Made by a program: the position numbers and the translations under genes
Notes under the pieces: generated by a model
Databases searched by the model: none
Seen by the model: the letters and a program-made list of their open reading frames with translations, nothing else
Told to the model about the DNA's origin: nothing
In this document: in pieces, positions 59,842-64,000 of the stretch
Numbering within the stretch: position 1 is the stretch's first letter
Layout of the letters: each line of letters starts with the position of its first letter
Assembly: GCA_014529385.2 (NCBI GenBank)
Contig: CM043948.1
Span: forward strand, 79,690,291 to 79,754,290
Source of the DNA: Adiantum capillus-veneris
Lineage: Eukaryota; Streptophyta; Polypodiopsida; Polypodiales; Pteridaceae
Direction of reading: 5' to 3'
Length of the DNA stretch: 64,000 nt

Positions 59842-61947
59842 ATGGGGGTAAGGTTTAAGCCAAACAACCAGGAGACCTCTTCTCGAGGTTTGGAAGAGGT
59901 AGGTACTCAAGAGAACCAAAATGTGCAAGATGAAGGAATGTTAGAAGGTATGTTGTCTACAACACTTACAAAGGACGAAAGAGAGGAGTTCAAATGTGTG
60001 CTACGGAAATTTCCGAGGCTTTTTGCTAAAGATTACACCGATGTGCATGGAATAGATGCTTTTCAACACAAAATTGAGTTGAAGCCAGAGGCCACACCTA
60101 AGGCTCAAAAGCTATGAAGGCTAGGAGTCATCAAGGAGCAGGCTTTACTCAAGAAGGTAAGAAAGCTTCTAGCAGCAGGTTTCATTTATCCACTGGAGAA
60201 TTCAGAGTGGGTCTCTCCAGTTGTTGTCACTCCTAAGAAAAACGGCAAGTGGAGGGTGTGTGTGGATTACCGTCCACTTAATGAGGCAACAAAAAGAGAT
60301 CACTTTCCCCTCCCATTTCAGGATGAGATACTAAATGAGGTATCTGGTCATGAGAAGTACACTGTGTGTGATGGCTACTCGGGTTACTTTCAAATAGGTA
60401 TCGCATTGGAAGATCAATTGAAAACAACCTTCATCACTCCTTGGGGTTGTTATGCTTTTAGAGTCATGCCATTTGGCCTGACAAATGCTCCTGCAACTTT
60501 CGAACGCTTCATGAACATGGTGTTTCAAACATTCTTTGGAAAGTCCATTAGGGTTTTTATTGATGATTTTTGCATTTATAGCTCAAAATCATTGCATCTA
60601 CAAAGGGTAGAAGAAGGTTTAAAGAAGCTCTATGACATGGGAGGTCAACAACAACCCTGACAAGTGTCACATAGGTGAGGATGAAGTGATCTTGCTCGGT
60701 CACAAGGTTTCCTATAAAGGCATTGAGGTGGATGCTTCAAAGGCAAAGGCTCTTATTGAGCTCCCATCACCCAAGAATCTCAAAGAGGTCATCTCATTCA
60801 TTCAAAAGGTGAAGTATATGTCACGCTTTATTCACTTAGCTTCGGAGTTGCTTCATCCTTTGCAAAAGTTGACACAACAAGTAGAATTTGCATGGTCTGA
60901 TGAGCTTGAAGAGTACTTTTGTAACATTAAAGTCATCCTGTCAGAACTACCAACACTCATGCCTCCTTGTTGGGAGTACACATTCTTTGTTAGCTCTAGT
61001 GTTGGGAAAGAAACAATTGGTGCGGTTTTGCTACAACAAGATCCCCACAGTACCAGAATGCGACCCATCTAATTTGCTAGTAGGGTCATGAATGCTTTAG
61101 AGAGAGGCTACACAGAGGCAGAACTCATGATGCTTTCTCTCATGTTTTCGGTGAGAAAGTTTAGATCCTACCTGCTACCAAAACCTTTTGTAATTCTCAC
61201 TGCAGAAAATTTGTTTCCTTGGGTGTCATCTCAAATGAATCTTAGTACTAGGATCCAAAGTGGATTATGGAGTTGCAAGAGTTTCAATACTCTTTCAAAG
61301 TAGAAGATAGTGTGCGTGCACAATTGGCAGAGATCCTTACTTATAGGGTACATGAGAAGGAGATTAAGGTGCCTGAAGTAAAGACCCTACCATTGCCACC
61401 ACCTAAAAGTATTCCTAATGATTTTACCTTGTTCTTTGATGGAGCTTTTTGATGAGCCACAGGAAAAGCAGGGGGAGGGCTTGTATTGCTCAACCCAACT
61501 GGGAAGGTGGTCATGCAAGAGAAGGTCAATCTACCAGGTTCAACTAGCAACAATGAAGCAAAATATGACACACTACTTCATGGTTTGAAGATGTGAATTG
61601 TCCAAGGGATACAAAATCTCATGGTAAAGGGAGATGCACTTCTCATTGTTAAACAGATTTTAGGCATTTGGGCATGCAAGAATAAAGGCTTACGGACAAA
61701 AGTTCATGCCATTCGTAGGATGTTTAATCAGTTTGAAGAAGTGCAACTATATCATATTCCTAGGAAACAAAATGAAGATGCCGATTTACTTGCACAACAA
61801 GCAGATACATGTGTTGAGAAAGAAGTGCAGGTCATCATGGTGGCAGCAACTGTCAAGCAACCGAGATACCAGGGATTGGAGTCATTGACTCCCATTATTA
61901 GCTACATTTTGGAGGGTGAGTTTCCACAAGACTTCACGAAGGCTTAG
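59842..61947 (+). pseudogene. Gypsy reverse transcriptase with two RNase H domains, broken
   Basis: RT follows gag-protease in the same frame. TGA at 60,115 breaks it before WVSPVVVTPKK, VCVDYRPLNEA, TVCDGYSGYFQI, FGLTNAPATFERFMN and VFIDDFCIYS (the x-x-DD active site is intact). A frameshift at about 60,640 moves to the frame with NPDKCHIGE, and the first RNase H follows. Its usual Asp position reads Ser (FFVSSSVGKE), and TAA interrupts at 61,070. A second frameshift at about 61,255 leads to the archaeal-type RNase H: LFFDGAF, two adjacent TGA codons (61,450-61,455), NNEAKYD, another TGA near 61,594, then KGDALLIVKQI. The duplicated RNase H is known for Tat elements. Confidence 0.8.
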
Positions 61948-61959
61948 AAGAGGAGACTC

Positions 61960-63159
61960 ATGAAAAAGGCAAGCGCGTATCTCTTCTTAGAAGGATCCCT
62001 CTATCAAAGAGGGAAGGATCAAGTGTGCAGAAGAGTACCAACTATTGAGGAAATCCCAGCCATTCTAAAAGGTTTGCATGAGGAAGCGTGTAGTGGTCAT
62101 TTTGCACAGAAACTCACTGCAAAAAAGATTTTGCTTTCCGGATATGTTTGGCCAAGCTTGCACATTGATGTTCAACATTGGTGTAAAAGCTGCCACAATT
62201 GTCAGATTAATGGAAACAAGCGTCTGTTACATGGTCCACGTCAGCTAGTCCTTGCAAATGGTCCTTTTGAAAAATGGGGCATTGATGCTATGGGTCCATT
62301 GCCCAGGACTAAAAATGGAAAATTGTATATCTTGGTGGCCATAGACTACATGACTAGGTGCGTAGAAGCTCAAAGTGTGGCAAGAGTGAACGAGAAGACA
62401 GTTAGCAAGTTTGTGTACACTCACATTTGTTGTAGATTTGGCACACCTTTGGAGATTGTTTCTTATAATGGTCCACGGTTTAGAAAGGGCTTGCTCACAG
62501 AAGTCTGTGAAGAAATTCACATTCTACATCGTCATAGTACACCCTACTATCCCCAATCAAATGGTTTGGTAGAAAAAGCTAATGGTGTCATTGCAGGCAT
62601 CATTAGAAAGATGGTGAAAAACAAGACAAAGTTGTGGGATGACTTCTTGGATGGTGCCTTGTGGGCATATCGAACCACATACAGGGAAGCCACGGAGTTC
62701 ACACCATTTCACTTGGTCTATGGTCAAGAGGCTTTACAACCAATTGAGCTCAACATTCCAACAATGCGACTTCATGGCAAAGCAGCACAAGATGATCAAG
62801 AAGCATGGATGGATCGACTTATTACCCTACCTGAGCTTGAGTGGATAAGAGAAGCAGCATACGAGTACTACAAGAGGAAAGCCACACAGACGAAGGAAAA
62901 GCTTGACAAGAAACTGAAGGACAGAGGCATCAATGAAGGAGATCTTGTGCTAAGGTATGACAATCGACTAGATAATCGTTTTGATGCCAAATTTGAAACT
63001 AGATGGCAGGGGCCATACATAGTCAAAAAGGCTTTCAACTCAAGTTATTATCAGCTTACGGACTTGAATTGGAAAGAGCACTCCAGGAAGGTAAACGGAT
63101 ATCGCTTGAAGCCTTATTTGAGTCGCCTTCTACCAAAGGATCTACCAAAGATCTGTTAA
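61960..63159 (+). pseudogene. Gypsy integrase with a mutated catalytic Asp
   Basis: It is separated from the RNase H by TAG at 61,945 in the same frame. The HHCC zinc finger (HEEACSGHF...CKSCHNC) is intact. The core shows KWGIDAMGPLP (first Asp), IVSYNGPRF (the conserved S-D-N-G has Tyr in place of the second catalytic Asp) and SNGLVEKAN (Glu). A C-terminal RWQGPYIV (GPY/F-type) module and a basic end follow; I see no chromodomain. The domain is about 400 residues and open to TAA at 63,157. Without the second Asp it should not join DNA. Confidence 0.85.
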
Positions 63160-63315
63160 AAGGCAGCTATCTCATGTAGGTATTGTTCCATAAAGCATGA
63201 GTATAACTGAAACCAAAATTATGAGTGGCCAAACAATGAAGACCTCGTCAAGGACTCTAAAGCACTCTCTTTGGAAAAGATGCTCTATGATGGTACATGA
63301 ATATACCATCATCCT

Positions 63316-63324
63316 GGGGGAGGG
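63316..63324 (+). other. Polypurine tract
   Basis: GGGGGAGGG followed by CTAA directly before the TG of the right LTR: the expected site for plus-strand priming. Confidence 0.8.
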
Positions 63325-63328
63325 CTAA

Positions 63329-64000
63329 TGATAGCCATTTTTTGGCTCTGCGTAATTGCCATAGTGAGTTAACCCACCCTACCAAAATCATCCAAACACT
63401 GTGGCTATCCCTACCATTTCACTGTATATAGGTGTGTGTGAGTTAGGGGACTTTTCCCATATCTTCTTAAAAACCCTTAATTAGCTAGTCACTGGGCAAG
63501 TTGAGCCAAAAAAATAAAAAATATAAGTATATTATGGCCCATTTGTGTGTAAATATTTCACTGTATATAGGGCTTAAATAAAAGGATTTTTCATAATTAT
63601 TTTGATATTTATTTAGATATTTCTACCTATGGTGTGTTATTTATGCTATGTACATTGACTCACCAATAACATATTTTTTCTTACCATTTTGCATACTCTT
63701 TATTCTATATAAAAATAATTTCATGCAAGCTTCTCTTATTTTTTGTGTAACTCCATCCCAACAAAAATCCAAAAAAACTAGTTCTATTTATATGTATATT
63801 TTTGCACTATTGTGATTTTTTCCTTCCTACATCTATTCTCTATTACTCTCATGAATTAGACCACAAAAAATATTAATCTTTTTATGGTAGACTTATAATG
63901 AGAGACATTTATTTTGACCCCTTTATATTTTTTCCACCTATATTATTTATATTTGACATGTACATATTTTTTTAGACCCCTCAATATTTGATTTTCTTAG
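63329..64000 (+). repeat. Right LTR of the gypsy element, partial
   Basis: Matches 54,856-55,527 with no net length difference over 672 bp and a few percent substitutions. It continues beyond the window. Confidence 0.92.

Larger units (their letters stand above)
54856..64000 (+). mobile_element. Tat-like Ty3/gypsy LTR retrotransposon, inactive, cut by window end
   Basis: LTR start sequences TGATAGCC at 54,856 and 63,329 are 8,473 bp apart, and the aligned 672 bp show only scattered substitutions. The order is LTR, primer-binding site, two small ORFs, gag, protease, RT, RNase H, second (archaeal-type) RNase H, integrase, polypurine tract, LTR. The gag-protease-RT-RNase H-integrase order is that of Ty3/gypsy, and the extra RNase H before integrase is the hallmark of the Tat lineage. 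Coding is broken by several stops and two frameshifts. The insertion lies in the palindromic-core array next to the LINE. The right-hand target duplication is outside the window. Confidence 0.9.

Noticed and set aside
1-64000. tRNA, rRNA or other structured RNA genes
   Set aside because: I saw no cloverleaf with conserved T-loop words and no rRNA signature; a covariance-model search would be decisive.

Overview
The window looks like nuclear DNA of a land plant, very repeat-rich and gene-poor. Reasons: GT-AG introns interrupt long open exons; the FCP1-homology exon uses a DLNG-type motif that I associate with plants; there is a Tat-like Ty3/gypsy element with a second RNase H, an L1-like LINE, and a transposase-like gene of a kind common in plant genomes. 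The total lack of bacterial features fits. A seed-free plant such as a fern is my guess, from the style of the repeats only; the species cannot be named from sequence alone.

Left third (1-10,850). A satellite-like array on the left edge (1-2,217) is in one orientation. It is followed by an 8.7-kb gene-bearing interval whose genes are all on the minus strand: a HAD/FCP1-homology exon with a SAP-like tail (3,142-4,340), a SET-domain exon (4,983-5,539), and a decayed ParB-like (DGQHS) gene whose 3' half looks like a methyltransferase (8,137-10,786). An inner array lies between them. From about 10,855 the same array family resumes in the opposite orientation, and the two inner array ends (2,217 and 10,878) are homologous in inverted orientation. 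The interval is therefore built like a fold-back element or an inverted duplication.

Middle (10,855-40,195). About 25 kb is a hierarchical array. The core, GGTCCACCACTTGTCCAA, recurs about every 54 bp. About eight diverged cores make a monomer of 425 or 442 bp, and the two monomer types alternate as an 867-bp higher-order unit. Segments of the array were duplicated at 8.8-kb spacing and, more recently, homogenised between about 31.6 and 34.6 kb. A related array (38,645-40,195) runs up to the splice acceptor of the next gene. Between the two lie AT-rich, GA-rich and GC-rich tracts without a recognisable gene.

Right part (40,280-64,000). A plus-strand transposase-like gene (DUF7869 type, RNase-H-like candidate) is open for 1,075 codons apart from one in-frame TGA. 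Then comes a second repeat family whose core is a perfect inverted repeat (CCTATGGCC / GGCCATAGG). An L1-type LINE (47,030-53,412, minus strand, with a 15-bp target duplication) and a Tat-like gypsy element (from 54,856, right LTR cut by the window end) are both inserted into this palindromic array. Both are dead: the LINE by eleven in-frame stops with no frameshift in ORF2, the gypsy element by stops, two frameshifts and a mutated integrase. The gypsy leader carries two small ORFs that resemble each other and that I do not recognise.

Working together: only the FCP1-like and SET exons look intact. The most interesting possibility, which is inference, is that the array family, the inverted arms, the ParB/methyltransferase-like gene, the chromatin-type genes and perhaps the DUF7869-type gene belong to one large, undescribed plant mobile element.
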